This document shows positions 1 through 11,713 of a stretch of 64,000 nucleotides of DNA, in pieces. The notes beneath the pieces are model-generated. The model ran no database searches. It saw nothing but the letters and a program-made list of their open reading frames with translations, and was not told the origin of the DNA. Position 1 is the first letter of the stretch, and each line of letters starts with the position of its first letter. Origin of the DNA: Micrasema longulum (lineage: Eukaryota > Arthropoda > Insecta > Trichoptera > Brachycentridae); contig JAGVSM010001246.1 of NCBI GenBank assembly GCA_022494885.1, positions 180,796-244,795 on the forward strand, given 5' to 3'. The position numbers and the translations under genes are program-made.

Positions 1-1050
1 AAAAGACTCAGACAACCTTTACAAAAGACGTTAAAAATATTATCCTTAACAGTAGAATGTGAATATCAAAAGTAAAATTATTTTGTTAAATGTGTTTAAC
101 CCGTAAGGATTTCAATGAAATTTTAAAATAAAAAAATTTAAAAAATCAAAAATAATTATACACATTCTACTACGCTGATTTCAATCAACTAAGATGAATT
201 GAACGTAGTTGTGTAAAAAGGCTGCTTTTTAAACACAGTCCACAATTTCGAAAAAATGAGATATTCGTGTTATCGGATGCAGTAAAGTCAATTCTATGTT
301 CTGTTCAAAACAGCCAGGCCACTTTCATACAAAAAACTGATGTGTTGATCACAAAAACGGAATTTCTCGATCTGCAGAAAACACCCAGAGCGCTAGAAAA
401 ACCTTACGGTATAGATGCCGATGGGAAGAGTAATGCCTCCAGAAATCTAGTTCTCTTAAATAAATTGAAGTGTATAATTAATTACTTATTTTTATAAATT
501 CCTTCGTTTAAAAATACCCGTAATAAAAAAATATGTTTTAATACAGAATGTCGCCTCATACATTCAACGTTCGAATGAGGTATCATTCAACGTAGATTTG
601 ACTGTTTTCTGCGAAATCCATATTTTACGTTGTGTGGTCAGCCAGACTTTAAGAAAACCACCAAAATTACTTAAACACAATTTAATTATTTTTAATGTTA
701 TTATATCAAATTTATTAGGTACTTCTTTACAATTTAGTACCCTAACATAGCATGTATTACATTAAGGTTTTATTAGGGTTGGCTGTTTTCTGCAAAATGC
801 ACATCTTATATTGTGTGGTCAGCCAGACTTTAAAAATTATTAAATCTGGTCAAATGCATATTTTTTGTATTATTAAAAAACGAGTGTATGCGTTATTTAT
901 CGTTTGTCAAAGTAAAAATCATTCCAACTGTTGTGTAGATTTGATTATTCACCCTTTTCACAAAAGTGCTATTATCTCAGTTTCAATTTTCTATGGCTGG
1001 CTGCTTTCTGCATAACTGCGTTCAATTGGTTTGCAGCAAAGCTCCGCATC
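1..1050. other. AT-rich non-coding sequence with a direct repeat
   Basis: No gene recognised. About 603-655 and 784-837 are direct copies offset by 181 bases, sharing tgttttctgc and gtgtggtcagccagacttta; a third short match (ggctgctttctgca) is at about 1000. Confidence 0.5.
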
Positions 1051-1070
1051 TCCTCTGCCACTCCGGTCTG

Positions 1071-1330
1071 TCATGAGTCATGCGCGGCCCTCTTAAGGTC
1101 TTCATACGACCCGCGGCTCATATCTTCGCAGAAAGTCTCGAAGTATTCTCGGCGAGGGCGCCCCCTGTAGTTTGTCACCTCCGACATCCCCTCTATCACG
1201 TCATGTAGGAGACCCTCGTGGCGAACTACATATGTGTCCAATCCATCTAGCACGTCTTTCGGACGGAGATGTGCCTTCCTCTTTCGATTCTACTGAGAAC
1301 CTCGTCATTCGTAATGCGGTCTCTCCAGGA
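1071..1330 (-). mobile_element. LINE C-terminal fragment (RTE/Dong-like)
   Basis: Minus-strand translation gives ITNDEVLSRI, then GRPRREYFETFCEDMSRGSY and EDLKRAAHD, the basic C-terminal tail typical of RTE/Dong-type reverse transcriptases. Frames are broken between these blocks. Confidence 0.6.
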
Positions 1331-1427
1331 AACCCCCATACCCCATATTAATACTACGAACAAATGTTTAAAAAGTTTAGTTTATTTTTATTGTTTTTTT
1401 TTCTTTTATAAAAAATAAATATTTGCG

Positions 1428-1594
1428 TTCTTATGATTCACCCAAATATTTAATTTTGAGGACCATTTTTAACGACTTGTAAATAACTCACTATTAGAAA
1501 ATGGGAATCAAGTTGGGGGTAGAGGAAAATTCAAACCATGGACCTTTGAGCCGTGAGTCCGAGACACTAGCCACGGGACCACAACCCGATTAAA
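1428..1594 (-). repeat. tRNA-headed SINE, family D
   Basis: Minus strand opens atcgggttgtggtcccgtgg, has a B-box-like promoter region near ggttcga and a body ending in ggtgaatcataagaacg. Same family at 14980, 36792, 47880, 49110 and 62212. Confidence 0.7.
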
Positions 1595-1766
1595 ATGTAT
1601 TTTTTATTTATTGAAGTCTACACAAAACGGTTATAATATAATAGATACTCAATACTAGACTAAAAATGATTTCAAACTTATAATGAACATATTATTAATA
1701 TTTGTGGTCAAGCATTTTACTAAATGCTATTAAATATTTGTAAATAACCACTTACCGACTTTTCTT

Positions 1767-1808
1767 TATCTACCGGTTTCGAGACGTACCCGTGTCTTCG
1801 TCAGGACA
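1767..1808 (-). ncRNA. Hammerhead-like motif in a dispersed repeat
   Basis: Minus strand: stem I TGTC/GATA, core CTGACGA, stem II AGAC...GTCT with one bulged C, then GAA-ACCGGT-A, a palindromic stem III followed by the NUH triplet GTA. Flanking repeat sequence is shared with 3735-3905. Confidence 0.4.
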
Positions 1809-1814
1809 CCAATC

Positions 1815-1905
1815 AAACCAACCCTGGTGAAAATCCCGATAAAGGAAATCGAGTGGAGATAAGTCTGCCCCGTAGTGTAGTGGTCGGCGCGTAGCGGCAG
1901 TCAAT
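1815..1905 (+). repeat. SINE family A fragment
   Basis: Contains aaaggaaatcgagtggagat and gtagtgtagtggtcggcgcg, the junction before and into the tRNA-like head of family A. Confidence 0.55.
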
Positions 1906-1910
1906 AAAGC

Positions 1911-2462
1911 TATAGTCCTTAAAATGTAAGATGATTAAAATGACAGCTGTCAAACTCAAATCAATAGTGATGGGAAATTACTGATCACTGATCATGTACC
2001 GATCAAATCGATTTTATCAGTTTTTTCATGCAAACATGAAACTCTGTTTCCGAAAATTGATTAAAAAAAACGCAAAAACAAGCCTATTATAGTGTGATGT
2101 TTACAATTATTCACCAAAAATAAGACATTTATACTTTTTTCGTAAATATTATCAAACGATTTTTTTTTATTCGATCAATTTACATTGATCAATTTGTCTC
2201 ATCTCTAACGTTTTTGCAAAATGAAATAACCTTGTGAGAACGTCTTTAATAATTAGGTTTATTTTAGTTTTTTTTTAAGTTTTAAAGCTGATTTTATATA
2301 TTTATGTGTCAAGAATTGTATTTAAAAAATTAATTAACTTACCAAATACGAATGATTTTTCGTGTGTCAATATAAATCACCCCTTAGACGTTACTAGAAA
2401 GTTATGTCGTCAGTTTTTCTGACAACTGTCATTCTAATCATCTTACATTTTAAGGACTATAG
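1911..2462. mobile_element. MITE with about 43-bp terminal inverted repeats
   Basis: Left end ctatagtccttaaaatgtaa is mirrored at the right end by ttacattttaaggactatag; the match continues through gatgattaaaatgacag. A TA target duplication would fit a Tc1/mariner-type element. No ORF inside. It abuts the palindrome at 2463. Confidence 0.75.
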
Positions 2463-2640
2463 GGTTTGCTAGGACAGCGGTGCCCGTATCTTACGGCCGC
2501 AGTGAACAGTGATGCGGTGGACAGCCGTTGTAACGGTGACTAGAGAGTGGAAACCACTCTCAAGTCAACGCTACGACGCCTGTCCACCGCATCACCGTTC
2601 CCTACGGCCGTAAGATACGGGCACCGCTGTCCTAGGAAAC
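2463..2640. mobile_element. Near-perfect foldback element
   Basis: Arms 2463-2540 and about 2560-2640 are reverse complements (gtttgctaggacagcggtgc against gcaccgctgtcctaggaaac, with further matches gatgcggtggacag). Contains an extra hairpin gagagtggaaaccactctc. Non-autonomous; family unknown. Confidence 0.75.
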
Positions 2641-2748
2641 CCTAGCTTAAGGTAAAGCGGGACACTTTTACCCGCTTTACCTTATTGACTGACAAAGAAG
2701 TTAAAATGACTTAAAACGTGGTTTTTCTTTCTAAAGTGGGTTTGAAAT

Positions 2749-2938
2749 AACTTTTAAGGCTACACGAATAGTACGTGGATGTAAATATAAAATGAAATGT
2801 ATTTATTTATTTAGATAGTTTAATTAATAGCCACGTAAAGGGGGATATTTTACTGAACAGTGAGGGTCTTTAGAAGCAATATATTCGAACTGAACTTTTA
2901 AGGCTACACGAATAGTACGTGGATGTAAATATAAAATG
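2749..2938 (+). repeat. Direct repeat of 46 bp, 144-bp spacing
   Basis: aacttttaaggctacacgaa and the following gtacgtggatgtaaatataa occur at 2749 and again at 2893, almost identical. Confidence 0.7.
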
Positions 2939-3734
2939 TATTTCACGCTTGTGTTTATTGTGTCTAGACGGAGCCATGTGTAGGGTATTTAGTCCCCTAG
3001 ATTGAACTATTGTGAGGGTCCTACCGGGGCATTAAAAAAAATACCAACGAAAATTGCAATCTGAAAAAAAAAGAATTTCCCACTTTAGTTAGAAAACATT
3101 CTTCTATGTTAGTCCTTTCAAAATTATTTTTTTACGGTTTTATTTTATTGCTGCGCGAGCGTTGTCAGCCTTACCGATTTTGGTAGAAATCTTCTTATCT
3201 ACCGAATTCGATCGAAATTCTACCGATTTTTAAACAATTCTCCCCCTTCCGCTTCTGGCCACCCCACCCCGTTCACGGTGTTTGGGCGGATAATATCAAT
3301 CTACAGATTTTCTCTCGATGGAGGTTGGCAACACAGGTTGCGGGTCCCTTTATGTATGTATACATATAAGAACATTTTTCTTTTGGATTTTTAAGTTTTC
3401 CTTTTTTTTTTCTTAACCCATTGACAATTTAAAACCATTTTATAATGAGTTTTTAGACTTTTATTTTTTTTGCACCACAACAAGCTAAAAGGCCTAATTA
3501 CACTGGTTAATTACTGCACAAAATAACCAGGCTTGAGAGAAATCGCGTAGGCCGCCTAGTTTACTTTGAATAACTATTTTCTGTTTTTTACGAGATCATA
3601 ATTAAGTATCTCCTTTTTTAGTTTTGTGTGGAATTTTCCTCTTTGTTTGATTCACTATCTATGATAGTAATTCCGAAATTTCACTAAAAGAAAACAACTG
3701 CCGAAATACTTCTACATAATTTAATGGTGATATC

Positions 3735-3905
3735 GCTTATTAGTAATAAATGTTATTAAATATTTGTATATAGCCACTTACCGTCTTTTCTATGTCTACC
3801 GGTTTCGAAACGTACCCGACGCTGACGTACGTAGACTACGACTTTTAACATAGAAAAGTCGGTAAGTGGCTATATAAAAATATTTAATAACATTTATTAA
3901 AATGT
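3735..3905. repeat. Foldback repeat with degenerate hammerhead-like core
   Basis: aatgttattaaatatttgta and ccacttaccg at the left are mirrored at about 3850-3905. Contains accggtttcgaaacgtaccc, cognate to the motif at 1767-1808, but the CUGANGA box is lost. Related sequence lies at 1700-1770. Confidence 0.6.
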
Positions 3906-4440
3906 TTGACCACAAAGTTAATGCTTTAAATATTAATAATAGCTTATTAGTAATTTCAAAAGCATTTAGACAATGTTGGCTGTCGATAAACATATGTTAA
4001 TAAAACATATAAAATATTTTATTATGATTTATTTTATCATTATCTCTAAGCTTGTAACTGCCCGACTAATGAGCTTGACGATCAAAATACGCCCCTGAGT
4101 CTAGGTACGAAATGTGCCACACTACGTCTACACTACACGAAGGATCTTGTGTCTCGTGTCTCGTCCCCCCCTCGTAGTTTTCCCAGTCTATAGCCTCATG
4201 TAGGGGACCATAAGGTTTGCAATTCCCTTTATTGTCTGAAGAGGTCCTCGACTCGGGAATGCCATTTGGTGCGTTGATGATATTCTGTCTGCTATTCGGA
4301 TATTCGGGGCTAAATTTTTACGCTCGCCCGAGAAACATTACTCTTTTTATGACGCACGATTTTATACAGCGACAGTTTTCCGCGATGAAAAAATAATTAA
4401 GTAGATACGGTTTTAATCTGCGGAAGATCTTCTATACGAA
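3906..4440. other. Non-coding, no recognised feature
   Basis: AT-rich start, then a mixed-composition stretch 4060-4340. No gene or repeat family recognised. Confidence 0.4.
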
Positions 4441-4830
4441 ATTAAATGGTTTATTTGTTCATTTCTTTCACATTATAACCAATAATTAATAATCAAAATA
4501 ATATGACCTCACTGGGGTTACCTGTGCCCAGGACACTTAACAATATATTTTTTTTTTACATGTGAGAATATACAAGGAAGATTTTATATAGGAGAGAAAT
4601 TACAAAATGTTAATACAGTTTTAAACACTACGTATTTATGTTTATATTTTATTACTGTATACCTATATTATTTCAACCAATAAACGATCAACAACATAAC
4701 ATAAACTATAAATTTGTGGAGCAGGTGATTTAATATTGGTTTAGGCGAATGAGACAATCCATTTAACTTCTACCCAGCTCCACTGTCCACTTTTTATAGC
4801 CTTTTTGAACATTTTCTTGTCACTAATTGT
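4440..4830 (-). repeat. LINE 3'-end repeat, copy 1
   Basis: Shares long diverged similarity with 53755-54130 (for example caggacacttaaca, gcgaatgagacaatccattt, tatagcctttttgaacat). On the minus strand the 5' end reads MFKKAIKSGQWSWVEVKWIV, like the last codons of a LINE reverse transcriptase. Confidence 0.65.
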
Positions 4831-5355
4831 TTTAATGGACAGCGGAAGTAGGTTTTAGTTTTTAATTGCGTAATACTCAAAATTCTTTTGTCCGAAAGTG
4901 GTATTAGTTTGTATTTTTTTAAGTTGTCTTTGTGTTGAGGATCTAATGATTATATTATTTGTATTTGTTATATTGTTGGGGTTTTGTCTTTCGTTCAAGT
5001 AATAATAGTTTTTGAATCTGCAAGCGAGTATTGTTATTGGTTAAGTTTATAGTTAAAAATTAGAATTAGAGATCAAGGATTGATTTCCATTTATCACTTA
5101 ATAGAACTATTTGGATGTGTGCCATTCGATCAAACCAGTTATGTGACATTTTTTATTAAAAGTTAAATATTTATACATATAAGGCAAAACAAAGGGCTGA
5201 TTTGGATGTTATTTCAGCAGTTGGAAATAAATTCCGTGTTTTTTTTAGAAAACATATTGTATCTTCCTAAATTCTCTTTTATGTATATTTTTTAAGATAT
5301 GTAAAAAATTGTGTGTTTTTAGACAATTATGATGTACTTATGTTTGGCTATCTAT

Positions 5356-5402
5356 CTTCTTCTTCAGCCTTCTGTCCTCCACTGCTGGATATAGGCCTCT
5401 TC
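5356..5402 (-). mobile_element. RTE-like LINE 3' tip
   Basis: Minus strand reads EEAYIQQWRTEG, the widespread C-terminal EAYxxxW motif of RTE-like elements; compare the longer copy at 37955-38205. Confidence 0.5.
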
Positions 5403-5439
5403 CATATCTTTATAAAGTATCCATATACGTGCGTATTTT

Positions 5440-5665
5440 TTTAATTAAAAAAAAGTAATAACTCGCTAAGCTTCTACTTTAGAAGATTGTCAGCAGGTGG
5501 GAAAGAGAGGGTATGGAGGGAAGTACTGAAAAATACACCACAACCAACACCCAGATCAATTGAGAAAAAAATCTTTCATGGATTTTTTTCTTGCAACTGG
5601 CAGGAATCGAACCCGCGCCGCTAGTTTCACAGTTGGCCGTCTAAACAACTGCGCTGCGGCGCCTG
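5440..5665 (-). repeat. tRNA-headed SINE, family B
   Basis: Minus strand starts caggcgccgcagcgcagttg, has tRNA B box ggttcgattcc and a body with gaaaaatcc and ctttcccacctgctgacaat. Other copies at 12400-12575 and 60830-61050. Confidence 0.75.
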
Positions 5666-5669
5666 TCAA

Positions 5670-6710
5670 ATAAATCATTATACTTGGGGTTTTTTGATAT
5701 TTTTCAAAACTGTTTTCCTCTTTAAAAAAGGTTACAAACGAGGAAAAAAAATGTTCGTTTCTTTTCAAAATTTGGAACAATTTTATACTTTTAATTTTAC
5801 TCTTTAAATGAATGATATTGATCATTGATCGAAGCATTTTTTATGTAATATGTTCATTTTTATGAATTTACATAAATATTTACACGATAGTCTTAAAATG
5901 AAGGTCCTGCTGAATAGTAAGCGTACAACTCGTCAGTAGGTTCTTATATATCGCTTCGATTGTTTCACCCCCTAAATTAATAATAATTTTATTTGAAAAA
6001 CTTTACAAAATATTATATCATATTTTATTATACTCAATGTTCGTAATTATTATTAAATCGATTGGTGATAAGTACTTACTTAAGATTTCTATAGTAAAAT
6101 AGTAGCTTTATATAGTCTATTTCACAAATTATTCACGGCTATGTTTTATTTATCGATGTAATATTATATAATGAGGAGAACGTACATGATTAATACGCAT
6201 AATTGTATTGTACCCCTATAAATACAATCAAAATCTCATTAAATCCTTCGAAAGCGGCGCTTTCACGTGTGTATAAATCTACGGATTGTGGTGCTTTGTG
6301 AAAGTTTATAGTTTTCACAGCCGATTTTCGCAATTTCCACCGAAGAAAATGGCTGCAATAACTCCATACGTTTTCAGACACTATGATGTTTGCTTATGAA
6401 TTCTCGTCGTATCTCGCCACTTGATAAACCTGCACAACACAATAAAAGTGTCCCTTGCACTAGGCACCGGGTACTAGGCGCTAGAGGAAACAAAACAATT
6501 CTTTGCTTCTAGTTCATTAAAATGGTTCTTGGTTTGATATAAAGTTCCAACTTAACGTCTTAAATCTTTTGTTGTTTGTTAAGTTATTTGGTGAATAAAT
6601 AATTTGAATTTGAATTTAATTCATTTTATATTAACACTATAATCTGATTACTCGACGGCTAAGTGTTTATAGTACTGTTAATTGAATCGTCATTCACTTC
6701 GTAACACTTC
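5670..6710. other. Non-coding, mostly AT-rich
   Basis: Nothing convincing. About 6260-6410 holds a TATAAAT followed by an ATG with a 16-codon reading frame (MAAITPYVFRHYDVCL); this is too short and unsupported to call a gene. Confidence 0.35.
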
Positions 6711-6717
6711 ATTATAA

Positions 6718-7386
6718 ATTATTATGAAAGTAAAACTTTGTTATTAGTGTTACACAATTTTTATTATTTTACAAGAACACTACTACAGTTTCGGGAGAGC
6801 ACTCCTCCAATCGACGGGTGATATAAAACTAATAAATAGGGGCTAGATTTCTTATTGTCCATGCGCTCTGTAGCAGCAAGACGTTCTGTTATCTAGCTCA
6901 TATATATCATAATTGTAATATATCATAATTGGAGACGAGGAACTAGAATCCCAACCGTCCATGCGCTCTGTAGCTGCAAGACGTGTTGGGATATTTATTT
7001 ATTGTACAGCGCCCTTGAGGTGATTTTCACAAAAATGGCGCTATATAAATTATCCAAAAATTATCATTAGTAAACACAGAATATTGTTCACAATGTCATA
7101 GAATTTAAACAAAATATAAACAAATTAATCAGTGAAATTTCGAGCAGGGGGGTATTTGGTTATCTAAAGGTTGATGGTTATCTAAAGTACAGATATGAAA
7201 ACATGATCAATGAGGGAAAGGACGTTAAGTAGAATTTATTTCTTAAAATTTGGCACATAAGTAGAAGTTACATTAATTTTATATCACCCGTCGATGGGAG
7301 GAGTGCTCTCCCGAAACTGTAGTAGTGTTCTTGTAAAATAATTTAAAAAAATTGTAACTAATAACAAAGTTTTATTTTCATAATAA
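6718..7386. mobile_element. MITE/foldback with about 110-bp inverted arms
   Basis: Left arm 6718-6832 (ctacagtttcgggagagcac, tcgacgggtgatata) is the reverse complement of 7277-7386. The interior has a direct pair gtccatgcgctctgtagc at about 6858 and 6958. A 12-base match tttatagtactg lies outside both arms but not flush with the left one. Confidence 0.75.
7009..7060 (+). repeat. Short dispersed repeat, copy 1
   Basis: agcgcccttgaggtga and aaaatggcgctatataaatt recur at 40820-40870. Inside the MITE interior. Confidence 0.6.
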
Positions 7387-7913
7387 TTGTTTATAGTACT
7401 GATGTAATAACTTATATTTACACGTAAGTTATTAATTTAAAAGTACTTAGTACACTTCCACTTATTTATTTGACCAATTAGCGCTTTCACCCTCTAATGG
7501 GCATCTTCATGTTTATGTAAAACAATGTTGCATGCAGGTTTCTTCTTTCGAATGTAAAAATATTTAAGAATGGCAATGTGAGATCAATGCAATGCAATCT
7601 TCGAAGGTCACACATTAAAAGACAAACTAATTTCCTACACTTTTTAAAAAACATGGTCGAATGTTTTTGATTTTCAGCTCTTTTTTTCGGAAAAGTCACA
7701 AATGACACATCTATTTTAATATTTACCATTGACAAAGCTTTATCGTGTTTTTTATTCTAGTATTAAGATTTCCACGTTGGATAAAAATACACAAATTCAC
7801 AAATTGCTTCTAAATTTCTCTGTCAGCTGACAGCTCCTGTGTGCCCTCTCGCGCCAGGTCCGCTTCCGTGGCTCGACGATATGAATTTCCGATGATCTGT
7901 AAGCAGCGGACTT

Positions 7914-8107
7914 CCAGGGCCCCGATTACAATGGGAAGTTAACAGAGATATCTTCGACTGTCTATAAAATAAAATAGAAATTTTCCTACATATACCAAAA
8001 TGCATAAATTTGTGCGGCATGCATATTCTATTTTTCAAACAGAAAACTTAATTTTATAGCTAAAATTGAAGATAACTGTCAACTTCTCATTGTAGTACAG
8101 GCCCGAG
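7914..8107. mobile_element. MITE family T, copy
   Basis: Begins ccagggccccgattacaatg and ends with a partial inverse; related copies at 12985, 46493-47218 and 52350. Interior includes gaagata and ttttatagctaaaattgaag. Confidence 0.65.
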
Positions 8108-10050
8108 GCTAAACATTGTTACGCGTCGAATAAAAAAAAATTGCGACGATGATCTTATTGAATCTTTTCGTAAAGATAATATTTGTAAAATGTTTTTATT
8201 TAGTAACAGAAAGAAGTATGCAATCTACCATACTATATTTTATGCATACTATTTCTTATAATGTTGTATTATTGTTTTTTTTTATTTTTTATTATTTTAT
8301 TCAGAAAACACACAGTCATACATAAAAAAGTATTGAAAACAACGATTTTCTAACATTAAATGTGACAAAAAATAAATAAATAAGAAACTGAAGTGAGAAA
8401 AGAATACTAATTATTTATACACACAGTGTATTACTAAGTTCCTCAATTATCTCACTAAACTTGGGTATGTTTTAAGATAAACAATTTTTTTAAGTAATTG
8501 ACGGAACATTTTCATGAAAGCTTATTTTACCCGATGAATTCCAGTTGATAAACTATCTACGTACTGAAAATGCGTATGTGTATGTAGTATGTACATACAG
8601 TGCTACATACATATTGCCTTCATTGTTAGTACATACTTTACCATGAACCAATCCACGTGTAATATTCTCTCCTTTGTTATAGTACACAGAGAACATAATA
8701 TTATTTTAAGTTTTTCCATAGAGCGTAAACGCATTATACATATTACACTTTCTTCTTTGTATTGTTTCGCATTTATGTGTTATTTTCTACAATGGTTTTT
8801 TAACGTAATCTAGTTTTTTCAACAGAATAACCTTATTAACACTGTAAACAATGACTGTAATTTTTAAACTAAAGTCCGTCCCATTTTAAAATATTATTTA
8901 TAAACGGTTATAATTTATTATTCTTCGCGTGTCAGTCTAACACCCAAATATAATTTTCTGTTTAAGAATCACGTACAGATCATAAATTTATGTAGAGTTC
9001 ACGGAAAAACGATAATTAAAAACGTATATTCTGTGCCTTATTTATAACACGGTCACCTAAAATAAATAAAAGGTTTTAAGAGATGAGTATTTATTATTAT
9101 TTATTTTTTTTAAGTTAGTTAATTAACTATTACCATCTCTACAATCACCAAATTTCCTCGTAGAAGAAGGCAGAGAAGATGAAACGCCACACGCTTCTAC
9201 ATTGATATTTCTTGTTCAGTTTTCGTTATACCTTGGCTTTTAATTATGTAAACTCTTGGCATGACAAGACTTAATTAATTTAAGATTTTGATTTATCCTA
9301 TCTTGCTTTTCTTTCTTGGGCGTCCTCGTTTTACGGTCCTATCCACACTGACCATTTACTACTTATTTAATTATTCCATCATCCATCTGTTCCAAACCAT
9401 CTCGTTTGATACAGTGATACATATGCATTTATCTTTGCTTATCCGTGTCTAAAATTATCATATTTTCGCTTTTCATAACCCCGTTGTTATGCGTTGACTT
9501 TTCACGCAAAACATCCAAGAGATTTATATTTTTACGCCGTATAAAATATAAAATCATTATGTCAATCCCACGGCGGCTCTATTAACGTTATATATATTTG
9601 TTTTTCTTGTAGTATCAACGTGTCGAGAGATATTATTTTATCGATTGTTGTCGTACTCTGTTGATACTAAGTCAAGTTATATTATTTCTCTCGTCTCGTT
9701 GTCGAGTGTCACTTTCTTGACTTAATTACATACGGCATCACTATATCATATCGACTTTCTTATTTATTATTTTCTCGTCTGTTATAAGAAAACCTGTTTA
9801 TTTAGAAACCATCTAAATTCATAATATTTATGAACATGTTTTTTCAAAGACCGTAATGATAAATATACATTTGTTTTTTTTGCTATTTTAGAATCGCAAC
9901 AGGTCAAGAGTTTCAATTGTAGTGCCAAAATACAGTATAGAACACACTGATGAAAGACACGTTATTCTTTTCCTAGCTCCGTCTTAGATATAGCAAATAT
10001 TGCGTTGCCCTCACAATAAAAAAAAAAGATAATCATTATATCCATGCAAA
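8108..10050. other. Non-coding, AT-rich
   Basis: No gene or clear repeat family. About 8280-8520 may be a degraded LINE 3' end; 9540-9740 has several short internal echoes (tatcaacgtgtcgagag, ttgatactaagtc) without clear arms. Confidence 0.4.
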
Positions 10051-10055
10051 TATTT

Positions 10056-10560
10056 ATTAACAGATTACAACAGAGATGAAGAACTTTTTAGAGATGGCAA
10101 TATAGAAATCCAGGCATCTACAGGCCTTATGACCTGTCATTGGCTGATTTAAGTGGCCACTTTACACATGGTGTAATATTCACCATTCTGCCCACATTTG
10201 AACATCTATATTCCTTCGATTCTTTCATCTGTCGATGTTTGTGAAGTTAATTGAAATTAAAAAAATAAAATTTCAGGCGTTGCCTAGTATGATGGTGAAA
10301 TAATTCAATCACATGAATCTCACCCACATAAATAAAGGTTTCAGCTATTTACCTTCACAAACATCAACAGATGAAAGAATCGAAGGAATACAGATGTTCA
10401 AATATGGGCAGAATGACGAATGTTACACCGTGTGTAAAGTGCCCACTTAAACCAGCCAATGACAGGTCATAAGCCCTGTAGACGCCTGAACTTCTATATT
10501 GCCTTCTCTAAAATTTCTTCATCTCTGTTGTAATATGTTAATATAAATAACTCCCCGGGG
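10056..10560. repeat. Inverted pair of a LINE 3'-UTR repeat (family E)
   Basis: The plus copy 10056-10245 (attacaacagagatgaag, ccttatgacctgtcattggc) and minus copy 10350-10560 form about 190-bp arms. The same sequence is the 3' end of the LINE at 49800-50390; other copies at 31340, 33950, 43310, 43575, 58550 and 60640. Confidence 0.75.
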
Positions 10561-11499
10561 AATTGAATCCAGGCCATGTCTACAAAAATTTGGACAAACT
10601 CAAAATATTGTTGGCAAATATTTTTGTTAGAAAAAGATACAACTACCTACGAATTGAAATGCCATCTGTAAGCGCTTGTAACGTGTATATTTAATTATTT
10701 ATTTATTTATGTATTTCACAGTTTTATAATGTACAGAGTTTCTTTGATTCAGGTCCCGACTAGCTAGGAAATTCCTGTGTTTAGAAAGGACCTTATTTTT
10801 TACATGTGTTTTTTTAAATCTGTTATTTCATTAAATGATGCTTAATAAATTCAAAAAATAATAATAACATTAGAAAAAATCAATATAAATATAAATCAAT
10901 ATAATTATACGTCATTTACCCAGACTTGAGAAAATTTACAGCCGTAATTATTGCGATCTCGCGCTTAGCTTTAAAACTCATGTTACACCGAAAAGTCTAT
11001 TGATTTAGTGGGTCACTATATTGATAGGTTACTTTAAAAATGACAAATTAGAGCTGTTCTGCAACACCGATACTTAATATTTCATGTCGAACCCGAGACC
11101 TCTTATGTATGCTAAGCAAACGCGCTGATGGCTAGATCACGAGGCGGACAAAAAGTTAGCATTCAGAATCCCCCAACGGCCCCAGCGCAGATTCGCATTC
11201 AGTCGAAAGCAAGAAGCCGAAAATTGAAACTCGAGTTAACAAAAGATTCAAAGCTCGCTGAATAAAAGATTTGCTCGTTGGAATTTGTTTCTGAATTCAA
11301 AGTCTCTTGTTCCTTGTTTCTGGAAATACATTTTACCAAATGCCTTGGGGTAAATACAAACTACGTACAAATACCTGCATTCCGTAATAGTGAGGCTACA
11401 CTTTTGCAGTTTTCCCATACTCAGGTGCTCTTATCAGAATGCTTACAGTTTGAACAGGTCCAAAAACTTAGATTTTACATCAGGGGACCAGTTTATACA

Positions 11500-11700
11500 A
11501 CACATTATCATGAATCTGTATACCTGTGTCCAGGCGGATGAAGAATACAGTTCTGTGTGAAATAGAACCGGAATCGTCGACGAGTGTTTTTGACTCGATG
11601 GCTGCTCTGAGGTAAAAATCCTGAATAAGGAAATCGAGTAAAGATAAGCCCGCCTCGTTCCGCGCGTTCGCCTACCATTCTTAACCCTTCCCTTACTGCG
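11500..11700 (+). repeat. SINE family A, 5' portion
   Basis: tgtccaggcggatgaagaat, gtgaaatagaaccggaat and aaggaaatcgagtaaagata match 51010-51120; ends into cgcctcgttccgcgcg, the altered tRNA-like head. Confidence 0.6.
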
Positions 11701-11713
11701 CCAAAAACATCCA

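Noticed and set aside
5590..5665. tRNA-like sequence with A and B boxes
   Set aside because: Same head recurs with the same non-tRNA tail at 12541 and 60968, so it is a SINE and not a tRNA gene.
6260..6410. TATAAAT plus short ATG frame resembling a core promoter and first exon
   Set aside because: The frame is 16 codons, ends without a donor in the phase the TMEM47-like gene needs, and matches nothing recognised.
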